Both the position numbers and the translations under genes were made by a program. The notes beneath the pieces were generated by a model that saw only the letters and a program-made list of their open reading frames with translations, ran no database searches and was not told where the DNA came from. Shown here one piece after another: positions 24,612-37,300 of a DNA stretch of 64,000 bases. Location of the stretch: positions 36,795,898-36,859,897 of the forward strand of contig CM036617.1 of assembly GCA_020746105.1 (NCBI GenBank). Direction: 5' to 3'. The DNA is from Trogon surrucura. Taxonomy: Eukaryota; Chordata; Aves; Trogoniformes; Trogonidae. How positions within the stretch are numbered: the stretch's first letter is position 1; every line of letters begins with the position of its first letter.

Positions 24612-25062
24612 CTAGATCATGAACTCTACCATCTCATGGTCGCTGCAGCCAAGATTGCCCACAACCTTCACTGCTTCAACCAGACCTTCCTTGTTGGTGA
24701 ACACAAGGTCCAGCAGCGCTCCTCTCCTGTTTGGCTCATTCACCATTTGCATCAAAAAATTATCTTCCATGCACTGGAAGAACCTCCTGGACTGAGGATG
24801 GTTGGCTGTGTAGGCCTTCCAGCAAATATTCGGGTAGTTGAAATCCCGCATGAAAACTAGGGTCCGCGATCGAGAGGTTGCTGTCAGTTGCCCACAGAAG
24901 GCCTCATCAACTTTCTCTTCCTGATCAGGTGGTCTGTAATAAACACCCACCACAGTATCACCTATTCTAACCTGCCCCTTAATTCTCACCCACAAACACT
25001 CAACTTGTTCCTCCTGTGCCCCTGGATAGGTCTCCATACGTGACCAATAGGACTGGCACCAC
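24612..25062 (-). pseudogene. CR1 ORF2 endonuclease fragment
   Basis: C-terminal part of the APE-type endonuclease of the same CR1. It shows VECLWVRIKGQ, VVGVYYRPPDQEE, a DFNYPNICW motif (DFN is part of the catalytic core), LLDLVFTN, and GCSDHEMVEF, whose SDH holds the catalytic histidine of APE-type nucleases. The N-terminal half of the nuclease is missing, so it cannot be active. It is separated from the RT frame by a broken stretch. A small open piece at 24309-24536 (LVSTGRKSRKRSRRPAWLTGELL-like) lies between them. Confidence 0.85.
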
Positions 25063-25220
25063 ACTGGACTGAGTCAGGTGGTGAACTAAGCTAGAATATA
25101 ATTGTTTGTTATCTCCCATTTCTCATGATTTTCTTAGAAACAGTTGTTTAAGGCAGATAACTTTTTGCTATTTATATATTTTCCATGTTTTTTTTTCTAT
25201 AAATATTGACATGTAAGTTT

Positions 25221-25448
25221 CATAGAATCATAGACTCATAAAATCAGTTGGGTTGGAAGTGAATTTTAAAGGTCGTCTAGTCCAACCCCCCTGCAGTGAA
25301 TAGGAACATCTTTCACTAGATCAGGTTGCTCAGAGCCCCATTCAGCCTGACCTTGAGTGTCTCCTGGTATGGGGCCTCCACCACCTCTCTGGGAAACCTG
25401 TGCTAGTGTTTCAACACCCTCACGGTAAAGAACTTCTTCCCGAAAGAA
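25221..25448 (-). mobile_element. CR1 LINE 3' fragment
   Basis: Reversed octamer tail at 25221, then the tail block GGTCGTCTAGTCCAACCCCC and CTTTCACTAGATCAGGTTGC, then a short coding remnant stopping near 25448 at the CTTCTTCCCGAAAG position. Heavily 5'-truncated and inactive. It is a separate insertion about 160 bp from the long copy, same orientation but different tail class. Confidence 0.85.
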
Positions 25449-25873
25449 GTAAAAAGGTAAAAGCAGTAAAGTAAATGTAAAAGTAAATGTTGGAGACAAG
25501 ATATAATCAGTGTTAGAAATATGACGTGCTCAGTTGGCTGTGAGTTCCTTTGGTAGTCTTCTTGAAGCAAGGCCATTGTCTGCTGATAATATGGCTGTCA
25601 TAATAAACAGTTGCAAAATATGTCTAAAGTTAATACTCCAATTAGTAGTTTAAGTAATGAACTATAGAAAGTGATTAAACTACCTTCTAGCTCCAGGTAT
25701 AAATTAATATTTTACTGTTTTGTCACCTATCATTCAGTTCTGAGGGCTGAACAATCATAATTATAATTAATAATTAATAATATAATTAATAATACCTAGT
25801 TTATTCATTCTGATTCTGTAAATCACATGAACAACAGAAAAGTAGTTTACAATTCTGTAGCTTGTCAAAATAA
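25449..25873. other. Unassigned AT-rich spacer
   Basis: No gene is seen. It contains an (ATTAATA)-rich stretch at 25756-25799 composed only of A and T. It separates two CR1 fragments of opposite orientation. Confidence 0.5.
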
Positions 25874-26177
25874 CGGATGGAGCCAGGCTCTTCTCAGTGA
25901 AGCCCAATGATAGGACAAAGGGCAACAAGTGCAAGATGACACATAAGAGGTTCCATAAAAAACACTAGGAAAAACTTTTTCACTACGAGGGTGACAGAGT
26001 ACTGGAAGGGGCTACCCAGAGAGGTTGTGAAGTCTCCTTCTCTGGAGACATTCAAAACCTGCCTGGATGTGTTCCTGTGTAACCTACTTTAGGTGATCCT
26101 GCTCTGGCAGGTGGGTTGGGCTAGATGATATTTTGAAGTCCCTTCCAATCCCTGACATTCTGTGATTCTGCGATAAC
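25874..26177 (+). mobile_element. CR1 LINE 3' fragment
   Basis: Plus-strand CR1 end: GGAGCCAGGCTCTTCTCAGT at the start, then the GGTGACAGAGTACTGGAA and GGAGACATTCAAAACCTGCC blocks. The 3' UTR GCTCTGGCAGGTGGGTTGG follows, with a decayed ATTCTGTGATTCTGCG tail. Same tail class as the copies at 22593 and 61390. Truncated and inactive. Confidence 0.88.
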
Positions 26178-26226
26178 CTGAAAAAACAGGACCGTAAATT
26201 TTTTAATGATAGTCAAATCATCCTTA

Positions 26227-26300
26227 CAGAATTGTAAAATCATACAGTGGTTGAGGCTGGAAAAGACCTCTGGAGATTATCTAGTTCCCCTGCTCCCATT
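26227..26300 (-). mobile_element. CR1 LINE tail scrap
   Basis: A 74-bp piece matching the extreme CR1 3' end in reverse: AGAATTGTAAAATCATACAG, then TTGAGGCTGGAAAAGACCTC and ATCTAGTTCCCCTGCTCCC. It is only about 50 bp from the end of the previous copy and in opposite orientation. Confidence 0.65.
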
Positions 26301-27396
26301 TCAATAAAATATGTAATAGGTTCAATAAAATGCAATAGCTTTTAGTAAAATACATACCAGACTAAATCTTCAAAGCAAACTTAAACAAGTTAAGTCCCAT
26401 TTCCTTGATCTTCTCTACCTCTAAGTAGGCTATTAATTTTCTTCCAGATGCATGTTTTCATCTGACTTTGTCTGGTGCTAGGATTAAAGAAGCCCATAAA
26501 TATTGCAGAACATTTTCAGATCAATCTGCCAAGTTGAATCTGAGATGATACAATGGAACGTAAAAAAAAAACCAACATACAAGGAAACTATTTATCTGCA
26601 CTTGGTTGTTGCTTTCTGATTTTCAATATTACCCATTTTAATCTTGACGTGGTAGACCAGGTGATCAAGTGTGAAACTCCACTTTTCTTATCAGATTGTT
26701 ATTATGCTGAGTTTTGGACTGGTTGTTTTTTTTCTTGTTTTTTTTTTTTTTTTGTCATTTACTTTTTGAAAGGCAATTGTGTTATTACTGACTAAACATC
26801 TCTGTCTCATTCATACACCTAGCTGACTCAGTAGACAGTTCCTACTGATTTCAGCAATATAGGGTCAGAACTACAGAGCCAAAGTTCATCCCATCTAAAT
26901 TTAGTTGTTGAAACTTATACATATTAGGATTGCTACCCAGGTGTTTCCATAGCTTTGCCAAAGCCCAAACTAACCCAGATCAATTTCTTGTCTAGCTAAT
27001 GGAGGGGGAAAGCTATTCCCAGAGAGTAATTCACTCATTCCAAGACACTTGTTGACACCAATGAGGAAAAATCACTCTCCCACTAGATGTGATGTTGAAT
27101 AGGATGACATGAGCATCAGCATGTAGAGATTTTTCAGAGGACAGGTCAGCTCTGCCATCAGTTACATCATGCTCTACGCATCTTTTATTTTTTTTTTTTT
27201 TTGCTTTCTGTCCTTATTCACTACAGAAGAAGCCCCAAACATTTATACTCTTAGTATAAGCTCTTTAGTTTTAATTCTGCTGTGAAGAAGGATTAAATTG
27301 GAGCAGGCAACCTTCCATGTAGATGTTCCATGAATTTCCATTTTGTATTTTCAAGTTGTTCCTTACATACAATTGCTTGAATATTTCTATGTGGTT
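26301..27396. other. Unassigned AT-rich sequence
   Basis: No gene or interspersed repeat recognised. Long T runs lie at 26727-26753 and 27188-27202. Confidence 0.5.
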
Positions 27397-27478
27397 ATTT
27401 TTTCTTTTTCTTTTTCTTTTTCTTTTTCTTTTTCTTTTTCTTTTTCTTTTTCTTTTTCTTTTTCTTTTTCTTTTTCTT
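27397..27478 (+). repeat. (CTTTTT)n microsatellite, 13 copies
   Basis: Cytosines fall exactly every six bases from 27404 to 27476, giving 13 uninterrupted units of CTTTTT with a short T lead-in. Polypyrimidine continues less regularly to about 27540. The array's open frame (repeated FLFLFL or FSFSFS) is an artefact of the six-base unit. The lack of interruptions suggests a mutable, length-polymorphic locus. Confidence 0.97.
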
Positions 27479-27540
27479 ACTTTTTTTTTTTTCCTTTTTC
27501 TACTTTTTTTTTTTCCTCCTTCTGACTGCCTGACCTTCTG

Positions 27541-30500
27541 TTCTACTATTGCTGGTGTGTGGGTTGAATCAACACCTTTTTTTTTCTCATGGTAAGCTCA
27601 GCACGGACTGTGCTTGTCTCAGCTTATTTTATGAAAATACTTACATGCTAATTAAAAAACCAACCAAAACCAAACACTAAGACAAATAAGGCAAAATTTT
27701 CATAAGTGTCAGTGATTTCAGTCTAACTTAGGTATTAGAAGCATGATCTACTATTTCTTAAAGTGTTCCAGTTTTCAGTGTGGCTCAATGAACATGATGC
27801 TGGTGTTCTCTACTCCCCAACCCAAGCACATACAGCTGTTGATGCCCCACTTCTCTAAACTCCTGCAAGCAGAGTTACACTGTCTTTTCCACTCTTTCTC
27901 TTCAGTACTCCCTCCCAGCGCTGTGTGTCTCTTGTACACAGTAATGGGCACATACCCAACAGTCTGGGAAATTCTGACCTAGCTCACTTAAAGCTGTCCT
28001 ACATGTTGACTGTGAATGTGTTATCAGACTAAGACCATCATAGCCTCTGCCATTATCTTTAAATATGTCTCATTTTGATCCTCTTTTAAGATTGACAGCA
28101 GAGAGGGCTACATTCATTGCCTGAAAAGAAAAGAAAACTATTTTGTTTGTTGTTTGTTTGGTTTTTTTTTGCTGCTGATCAAGGTAGAGCCCCTCCCACA
28201 TAACTTAATGCAGTTGTAAGAGTCTTTCTGTCCTGCTTCCCTTTCCAACATTTATTTCTTTTTGTATTTTTTATTTTTATTTTTTGGTTTCATATCTTCA
28301 TGGATTTGTTTACATAAAGTTCTCTTCTTCTTTTTTCACCCAAGGGTACTTTAGTATCCTGGGGTATCTGAAGATGTCAACTAATTGTGCTAATACTTTT
28401 TGACATTCCATGAGCCCTGTGGAAAAATGTGGAAATGTATTCTGGTTTTACATTAACTCAAACATCAGTTTATGCAAAACTGACAGACAAATGGGGTTGA
28501 AGTGATATATAAGACAAATATAATCAGACACCTTATTTAATGAACTGACATTTCATTTGCCATGTCTGTGGAAGAACGTGATTCCAACCGGAGGAGTCTT
28601 GAAGCATGAAATTTTGCTTTTTTATAGGTAGAAGGTAGTATTGGGGTTCAAGAGAATGTTTAGCAAACAGGGACAAAAATTTATATAACACAAATGTCCA
28701 ATCTTTTTTCTGGTGATTACAGCATTGATAAAGGGATGTATTGAGTTGGATATAGACTTACAGATCCTTGGGTTTCTTCTTTTCTTGTGCGGTAGATATT
28801 ATGTAAACATTTGTACTTTTGAAGAAAGGTTATAGATTGTTACTCTTGAGGAAGGCACGGATGATTCAGAGAAAGGGTATGGCTCACATTATCATAAAAT
28901 CAGTATCCAGTATAACAGTTCTGGAGGAATGTGTCTTTCTACATCAGCCATGGAAGGAAGTTAAATGTCTCATGTAGACTAGGCTGCAGCTTTCAGAAGG
29001 CAAACATAGTTAAGGAGATTACCAACCCTGAAGTCTACCTAGAATGAGATTTAAGTCAAAGTCAGGTGAAGCAAATCCACCCTTAGGCCTTTAAGTCCCT
29101 TAGTTGTATTTGAATTAATCAGATTCTTTTCAGAAAGTTAAAAGTGACTCAGTTTTTGGCAGAACTCAGAATCTTTTTTCTATAACTCCAAAGTTTATGA
29201 TGTGCCCGCAAAACGTAAAATGTGATACCTTTCCAGCATTTCATATTACATTCCTAAGTTTCATTTCAGGTGGATGTTTAAATATATTTTTTAATTTATT
29301 TCATTATGTCAGGGTTTTTTTTCGCTTTGTGGATCATCCTTAGCTTTGATCATGAGTTTGCTAGCCTTTACTCACTTGCAGTTTTGCAGTTGTCTGCCTC
29401 CATTATCTCTTTGCTTGTGTAAAGCTTTTTGAACTTTCAGCCACTCTTCGCATTAATAACTGATATGACACATTCCCTAAAATGAAACTTTGTATATAAA
29501 CATTTTGAAATCTTGAAAAATGACTCAAGGCTTGAGTAGCTGAATATACTGTATAATACCACTAATCTGTCTCTCCCCTTAATGCTAGCTGCAGTTCCAC
29601 AGGACAACTTCTTCAGCCTGGAAAATTATGTTCTGAAGGAACCAGACATTTCAGTGAGTCTAAATTTGAAGTTAGAAGATTATCACTAAAACCTATCTAT
29701 TGGAATTACTTATCTGAGCCAAAGTAATTCAGGTGCAGTGAAACACTTCTAATTTTAAATTTAGGAGCACTGAGCAGTGAGTGGGATTCTTTGCCATAGC
29801 ACTTAGTTGCTACTACTCTCTCCCTCTCATTCTTTCTGCTTTCCAATTTCATCCTTTTAAAGCTCATGTTTCCGAACCCCAAGTGTTGATGTTGTTAGAC
29901 AAAGATTGTATCACTATATAATAATGACAACAAAGATAATTACCATTTAGTATTATGCAGCTATTAAAATAGATAACGTCTATATTATTTTTAAAATACT
30001 GCAGTGAGTTACACCATGGAACAATATGTGTGATGCAAAGATTACTCTAGTGAAAACAGTATAGAAGGATGATAAACCCATCAAATGGCTGGTAAAGTGA
30101 GACTTGTACGGGATTTTGTTAAAGGTGAGTTTGAAAACGTTGAAGCAAATAGACTCTGTTGGACTCTTCAGGTGCAACAGGTGCACAAGAAACATAAGCA
30201 GATTGGTTTAATATGGGAGGCATTGGGGTCTTCCATTTATTTTTTTCTCAAATATATTGGAAGAAGATAGGAGCCACTACTGATGCTCTAATGGTTTCTG
30301 ATGATTAAATTTTTCACAAACTTACAAAGATCAATACTCCCAGTAACATACAGATGAAAATATTCCTTGTGAGTTCCCTCACCATTGTCAGCAAGGTGCA
30401 CAAATACAATTATCAGAATACATTTAAGAGTTATTTATAATTTTGTAGTTAAAACCATGAAGATATTTCATTAATGTATTATTTACAATTCTAAGATTAA

Positions 30501-32384
30501 AGTAATAAAAAGTAAGGTATAAGCAGTTTTTGAGTCACAGTTGTATATTCCTGATGAGATACTATAATATAGAGTTACACCATACTTTTATTGTGCTACA
30601 TCTTCTCCAGCAATGTAAAAGACAGATGTTGAATGCTGAAATATATTTTCTTTCACTTAAAAAAAAAATAAAATAAAAGAGAAACATAGCTCTACTGACA
30701 CAGCTTGGAAATTCTGATTTTCAGCTAGTACGACAGCTGAAGACAACAGAACATAGTTAAGGGCATGATAATTAGCATCAGCAAGTGTGTTCTTGCAACA
30801 TGTGATGTGCTGTGTGGTTACATCCCAGGGAACCCCAGTTCAGACTGGGACTTCATCCTCTCCTAGAGATTATTGCACACAGTCAAATAATCTCAGCAGC
30901 AATTCGACAATTGACAAAAATGACAATTTGAATAAGGGGGAAAAAACCAAATATTTGATAGTGCAAGTAAGTTACTGAAATGGTTGCAGAGCCACAACAT
31001 GCACAATTCAGACATGGTGATTCTTTAGATAAATGTATAGTTTTGTACTTTGAGAAGCCTGTCCAATGTCATACTGGGCAGACTCAGGAAAAGAGAATTT
31101 CAGGATCTTTTTTACTTTTGGGAATTGAATACTGATCAGTAGAAATCTTGACTTTTTATATAGAAGTAGGTCCAAAGGTAATAAAAAATGCATAAACATA
31201 CATGTACTAAAAAAAAATTAACCCAAACCAAATCCCGAAACATTCTGCTATCAAGCTTTAGGTAGTTTAAACAAAATACTTGACTGCGGAGCAGATTTGC
31301 CTTAAGGAATTCCACAGTCAGTGAATTGAAATAGCCAGCTCCAAAGAGATTCCTTCAAATACAAATTCTTTCTAGAGACTCTTTTTGTCATTTGAACAAT
31401 AAGATAATTATGAACAATACCTCTTCTAACACAGGGATGACAATTCAGGTACAAAACTGGGCAGGACATGTGTTTTTCCATTTTTCTGAAAAGAACTTAA
31501 TTCCAAATTTCTACATAGAAATGTATTCGAGTTAACATCAGTGGTGACATTACTGGTTAACACAGTTTCAGGCAGCAGGAAACCTCATTTCTAAAGGTAA
31601 GTTAGTAATATTGATAAATTTACTGCAGCTTTACTGAAGGGGCAGAATGTTATAAGAGGTAATTGAAAAAATATTTGATGTTCAGGCTGCTATTTTAGGC
31701 TAACATTCTTGTTATAGAAGGCATGGCTAACCTTTTTCAACATCCACTCTCTCAGATTTTGTTATATAATTAATAAATAAAATTAGTAAACACCTCTCAA
31801 AGTGCTTTTTAAAAAGAAATATGACAGAGCTTTATATTGAGCGTTGACATTCCATGATTCATTTTAGTCGTTTCTAAAATGGGTATAGGCCCAAACAACA
31901 TTTGGGTAAGTATGTCTGAAGATGCCTTGAGTGGCAAAAGTAGTCAAGGCCATCAAGGTATTCAACAATTAATGAAGAATCTACCATTTTTTTCATGAAT
32001 TAAAAAAATTAATAACCACATTAGGTACAATGTAACCTGTCAGAAAATTACTTCTGCCTTCTCCCAGGTAACTCTTGCTTATGTGTTTGCTCATTCAATT
32101 TTATGGTACATTTTTATTAATAAATAACAAACTCAATAATAAACTTGAACATTAGGTGCTGAACTTAGGAACTTGTCTTTTTTATTTCTCAGCTTTACAT
32201 GTAGCAGGTAAATCAGAAAAGAAACGGATATGAGATGAGAAATATAGGAACTATAATGAATAGAAGGAAATTAAAAAAAGTTTAAAACACAGATTCAAAT
32301 TAGGAGAAAGACTGAGATAAAAAAAATTTGAATCCTGTAGATTTTCCAAGACTGTTTAGAAAAGGAAATAAATAAACAAAAAAA
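27541..32384. other. Unassigned AT-rich sequence
   Basis: Nearly 5 kb with no recognisable transposon or gene. Small simple repeats include a TTTG-rich run at 28143-28168 and (AAAAT)-like runs near 30660. One short exon-like island at 29589-29653 is listed separately. Confidence 0.45.
29589..29653 (+). other. Exon-like island (hypothetical)
   Basis: A 65-bp stretch preceded by a pyrimidine-rich run ending in TAG (29572-29588) and followed by GTGAGT (29654-29659), a good donor match. One frame reads AVPQDNFFSLENYVLKEPDIS with balanced, coding-like codons, unlike the surrounding AT-rich DNA. No protein family was recognised. It could be a coding or lncRNA exon, a pseudoexon, or chance. I found no companion exon in the window. 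Confidence 0.2.
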
Positions 32385-32460
32385 AAATGAAGAAAAGAGG
32401 AAGGAAGAGAGGAAAAGCGGAAGGAAGAGAGGGAGGAAGGAAGGAGAGACGGAAGGCAGG
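32385..32460 (+). repeat. Homopurine GGAA-rich tract
   Basis: Almost pure A/G on the plus strand, rich in GGAAG and GAGAGG words, with a few C interruptions. It looks like a decayed (GGAA)n microsatellite. Such mirror-like purine tracts can adopt triplex structure, but nothing here shows that it does. Confidence 0.8.
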
Positions 32461-33959
32461 CAATGTAGTCTATTATCCAAATCTCCTATTTAAAAACACT
32501 TTGGCACCACAACTAAAGACCTAGTAATAAATAGACAAACTCAGCCAAGAGGGTAATTGCATTTTAAAAGTTAGCAAATGGATTGTGGTGTATATTCTCC
32601 TCAAAAACGAAAATTAGTTGCACAAGTCTTTTTAATTATTTTGAAAATGTAAGCTGGTAAATTTTTTTAAAATTCTTTTTGGCATGCAAGTGATCAAAAA
32701 CCACGGAAATGAGTTGTGGAGCTTCTGTGAAGCAACATGATCAAGATGAAAGTTAATAAGTGAAAATCTCAATAAATGTTTCATCCTGGTTTTCAGTAAA
32801 GCTGATGAAGTTGAGAATAGGACAAAGACAGCCTATTTTTATTTAAAAAAAAAAAAGTAAAGGGAAGTCCCTTAAATTAATGAAATATTTGATAATGATG
32901 ACATGAGAATAGTCTACTTAACCTGATAACTGGCAAACACTTATGGTGAAAAACAAACTACTAAAACAGAGAGTGCATGTTGGTTGATTCCGTATGATCT
33001 CTCTCATAACTGATGCTGTTTACCTTTCTTGAATAATCCTGGTTTTAACTAAAGTATATTAAAAACATTAAAAACACACAATTGAAAGGTAATACATGTG
33101 AAGATATATTACAGGGAGAATTGGGCAGTTTTAAGATCCAGCAGCAATAATAAGATGACGTGATAGTGTAAAGCTGAAGGTAATGAACTTAGAAGAAAAC
33201 TGCCATGATAATTACGGAAAAAGAAAGCTTGGCATGTTGTTGGCAAAAAAACGGAAAAGCAATCAAGCAAAATTGAAATGTTTGTAAATACATAAAAAAG
33301 AGGTGTAAACATAGAGGAGGAGGCTCAGGTAGTCAACTGACACAATGACCAACAGCCACATCCAGATCTTAATTGCATTTAACCTGGAAATTAGTATTCC
33401 TGTCTTCCCAATAGATATTGTGCGGGCAGTAATATTAGCTAGTTTAAGACAGGCTTTCCCACTAATGCATTTAATTATGTGATTTGCTGGCTTACAGTGT
33501 TACAGAAATCTTCAGTCAGTGACTTGGAGAGCGTCTTTTAGTTTCTCTATGAAAGAACTGCACTTAAAGTTTGTTCTTGGGTCTTCTTTTGCAAAACCAA
33601 TCTCACTTCTCTCTCTAGCTTTGAAAGAATTGCCCAAGGCCACCTTATTGAAACACATAGAATTTTTGAAAAAACTGAATTCCTCTTATCTTTTTTTGTT
33701 TCACCTTACTTGTGAATAATTTAGATCTGTGAGCCTTGAGACTCTCTTACATCCTACTTCTTTCAAGTGATGTCATTACAATATTGTCATCTAATCACGC
33801 AGTGGACAATCTATGGATCTCTTCAAAAGGAATATGAAAACTGAGATGCAATGAGTCAAAAGGTATGAGGTGGAGCCTTGGTCTGAGGCTTATTTTTCAA
33901 AGTATGTTTTATGAACATTCTTATATGTGAATGATTCAAAAATTGAAAGACATGAATTT
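32461..33959. other. Unassigned AT-rich sequence
   Basis: I see no gene, RNA or named repeat in this stretch. Confidence 0.5.
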
Positions 33960-34377
33960 TGGCGGGCTGAAAGGCACGAACTCAGCTCTTGAGAGAAGCT
34001 AAGACCAAGTTTATTAGCAAGAAGCAGTATTTATGGGTTACAAACAGGAGACCAGACTATGCAGCCAGGATTGTTACTAGCTTATGTACTCCTTCAATCA
34101 CTCTTTTATCACACAGGGAGAACAGACTTTCCCAGGTCTGGTTTGATCATACTCTTCCCTTTACTCCCATGCACATCTTGTGTACAGGAAGCATCTTACC
34201 TGTCCATTCTCACAAGTAAACTCCCAATATGAGCTATACTTGGCTGGTCACGGTCTCTTTTGATTATTAGCAAGCAAGAGTTATGTTCTTGTTTAGAAAA
34301 GAGCTCAAGGATGAAAGTCTTAATTCTGCAATGCAGTGCTGCCAGCACAGCTAACTGTAAAATGTAGGGTATCTACA
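33960..34377 (-). mobile_element. Solo LTR, ERVL-like
   Basis: On the minus strand a 418-bp segment starts TGTAGATACCC (from 34377) and ends AGCCCGCCA (at 33960). A CCATAAATACTG TATA-like element lies near 34035 and an AATAAACTTGG polyadenylation signal near 34010, in the correct order for U3-R-U5. ATGAAT occurs just outside both ends (33952-33957 and 34378-34383), although three T's separate the left copy from the LTR. That makes it a candidate rather than a certain target-site duplication. No internal region is attached. It is broken and of moderate age by appearance. Assignment to ERVL is an inference. Confidence 0.6.
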
Positions 34378-37300
34378 ATGAATAGACAAAGATGACACCA
34401 AGATGGTTCATTGTTTTCCTAGGAATAAAAAAAAAAAAAAGTAAAAGAATGATATTCAACTTTGTTGAGGCATTCAAGTAATAATGTAAATTGTTAGTTG
34501 ACATCTACTTCCCTAAATAGGCATAGAGTCAACTTAAATAATCATAATGACCTTCGAGGAAAAAAATCCAAACACCTTATAAATATATATATAAAAAATC
34601 TAAATTCAATTTACTGTAGATTTCTCTTTCTGATATTCTACTTCTTCTGTTAATTATTTATTAACACTTTCATGTCAAACTGAAATGCTAACAATCAAAA
34701 TTAGCATAGCACAGCGGGGGAAAAATAAGTCTTTCTTTACTAAAAGGGAAAAAGAGAACATGATAGAATTAAAAAGAAAAAATAATAAAATATGTAGTGA
34801 ATTTCAGTTTCTCAACTGATCAGCAACTTCAATAAACAGTATATGCTGACATACTTCCATTTACGAAGAAAAAAGTAAGTCTTCAGCCAAGCAACATGGG
34901 ATTCACTGGAAGGGAGAGAGTCTCATTTGCAGACTACTTTGAAGTGAATGTTTTACACTAAATTCAGACTTCCCAATTTAATTTCATCAGACATGTGATC
35001 TGGCATCAACAAGTTCTTTTTAAAAATATTCCTAGTGCTCAATACCTGAAAGGTTTGCCATCACTGCCTGAGCTCGTAGAGTCATATTCACCAGTTCTTA
35101 TTTCTAATCTGTATCAAAGAATCTCTACTGAACCATTTCTAGATAAAATAGCTTAAAAAACAGATGTGTCATTTACTTCCTCACATCCCTGAATACTTCA
35201 CAGTGGGGGGACTGGGAGAGAGCTCTGAAACATGAGAGCTCTTGGGCAAACACACAATGGGCAGCTGTTGTTCCCATGCACAGGATGCATGGAGTGCTTT
35301 AGTTGCTGAGGTGTTGCACAGAAGAATGGAGACAGAACCTCATTCTACTGCCATTTTGAAGGAAGGTTTTGATATCCATTTTCTTTCAAAGCAAAGGATA
35401 AAAAAAAGCCAAACTTCAGAGTGAGAAGGTTTTTGGGAATGTCAATCCAACAAGAAAAGAGGCATTTTCCTATGGTACCAGGCTTAAATATTTATCATCT
35501 GGAGGATGTTGGGGTCATATCTATCATTCTGTCTACCGTGTATTTATTAATTGCACTAGATTTCCCTGTCAGTATGTTAATTGTTGTGAACTACAGTCTT
35601 GTTTCTTTCTGTCTTGCTTTTCTCTGTCCTTTGGATTTGTTAGTGTCCTACAAGACTGTTATGAGTCCCATTAGGCTGGTAGTTCTCTAAAATGCACTCA
35701 GATATGTCAGCAGTCAGTGCCATAATGCCAAAGTCTCTTCTGTACACCTATTCTTATGCACCTTTGTTCAATCCTTCCAACCAAGTGCTCACGTCAGTGG
35801 ATGGATCTGGAAGATATCTGTGCTATTCTATTTGTTGAGAAGTCACCACCTCTGCTCAGTCCTTTCTATTTTGTGATGAACCTGGACTGTGATTTATATT
35901 AAGAAAATTGTTATAAAATTCTCACTTCTGTTATCAGAAGACCTACAGAGGAAATGATAAGTGTAAAGTCATTATAGAATTCTAAATGGATTTGAGAGGT
36001 CTTGATAGAAACGACTTGTAAAGAACTATCAAATAGAATCAATAATGACACATTTTCATAGGTTATTAGAACCTTCCAGTAGTATTCTACAGAGAAAATA
36101 TTCCGTGTCTAACACTATAAAGTTCTGCACACGTTTTATTTGATGGAGAGATAATATGATTTAGTAAGTGGAATGGCTGGGGGAAGAAAAACTCTGATTA
36201 AAATTTACTGTATATCACAACAGTGATTTTTCGCTACAGCTACCAAAAATACAGAATAAAAGAAAAAAACACCTTTTTTTTTTTTTTTTTCCTCTTTAAG
36301 GGCTTCTTCTTTTTCTGTTTTGGACAAATGGTTTTGTCTTTGTGATTTTGAAGTGATCTCTCACGCACAATATTTACACATTTTCACTGTGGACATTGTG
36401 TACTTATATATATAATAGAAAATGACTTATGATATTTGTTAGAAAAAATATGTCCTAACTTTCTGAAATAAATGTGTATGTCAACCAAGTGTGCTTCTGT
36501 TTTTACATCATGTATACTAGCATGTTCTGTGTAATTTTTCTATTTAGATTTTGTGGGTTTCATACATTTGTGAAAATGCCAAACGTTATGTGAAGCTTTA
36601 GACAGCATGCATTACTTGTCAGATCATCGTGATAGGAAGGTATAATCATTCAACTGTATTGATTCAGACCCTCTGGAATAAAAAGAAAAGCTTGTTATGC
36701 TTGTGACAACTATATAGTGAGAAGAAAATAGATACAAATATTTTATAAATTAGAAGGTTTTTATCACAGCTGCTAGGCTATTAGAAGCATACAAAAGAAT
36801 TATCTGAGGCACTCCACATTTGAAATTCACATCTAACTTATTCAACCATTAGATTGCTGAGATAAATGACTAGGAAATCACAAGAAAAGAAGCAGAAACA
36901 ATTTTATTTTTAATTGAGAGAAAATCATAGCTCAAAACTGATTGGTAATAACCGTATGAGCAATTTCCATTTAGCAAATGGAAATGAAGAAACAAACAAA
37001 CAAAAATATAAAAGGTTTTCTACCTTCTTTAGGAAATTTACCTGTACCTGTCTTGTGTTTGTACTTGGTAACTATCAAAATGCATTGCCTTTACTTGAAA
37101 TGCATGATCTGCAATGGTTGAAATAATAGAAATAAAAAATTAGCCTTAACTTTTGTAAATATGGACATCTCTGTGAAATATAAACACTTCATAATGACTT
37201 AGAATGAGGTAATTTTACGTGTAAGGAATTATGCTACTAAAACTCTGATTAATAAAATGGACATCTCCAGGGTCTTCTCAGCAACCTTACGCATTGATCC

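Larger units (their letters stand above)
22593..25062 (-). mobile_element. CR1 LINE, 2.5 kb, longest copy in the window
   Basis: Minus-strand CR1 keeping the C-terminal half of the endonuclease, nearly all of the reverse transcriptase and the 3' end. It ends at 22593 with the reversed octamer tail. Compared with a full CR1 (about 4.5 kb) it lacks ORF1 and the start of the endonuclease. The frame is broken between the endonuclease part and the RT part (about 24142-24611). Near 22805 some 200 bp appears deleted: the protein passes from RATKMVKGG directly to the sequence before the RVTEHWNRLPREV-type block of the 3' end. It is inactive but among the better preserved copies. Confidence 0.92.

Noticed and set aside
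27323-27595. Open frames rich in F, L and S as a membrane protein
   Set aside because: They are translations of the (CTTTTT)n array, whose six-base unit keeps all frames open.
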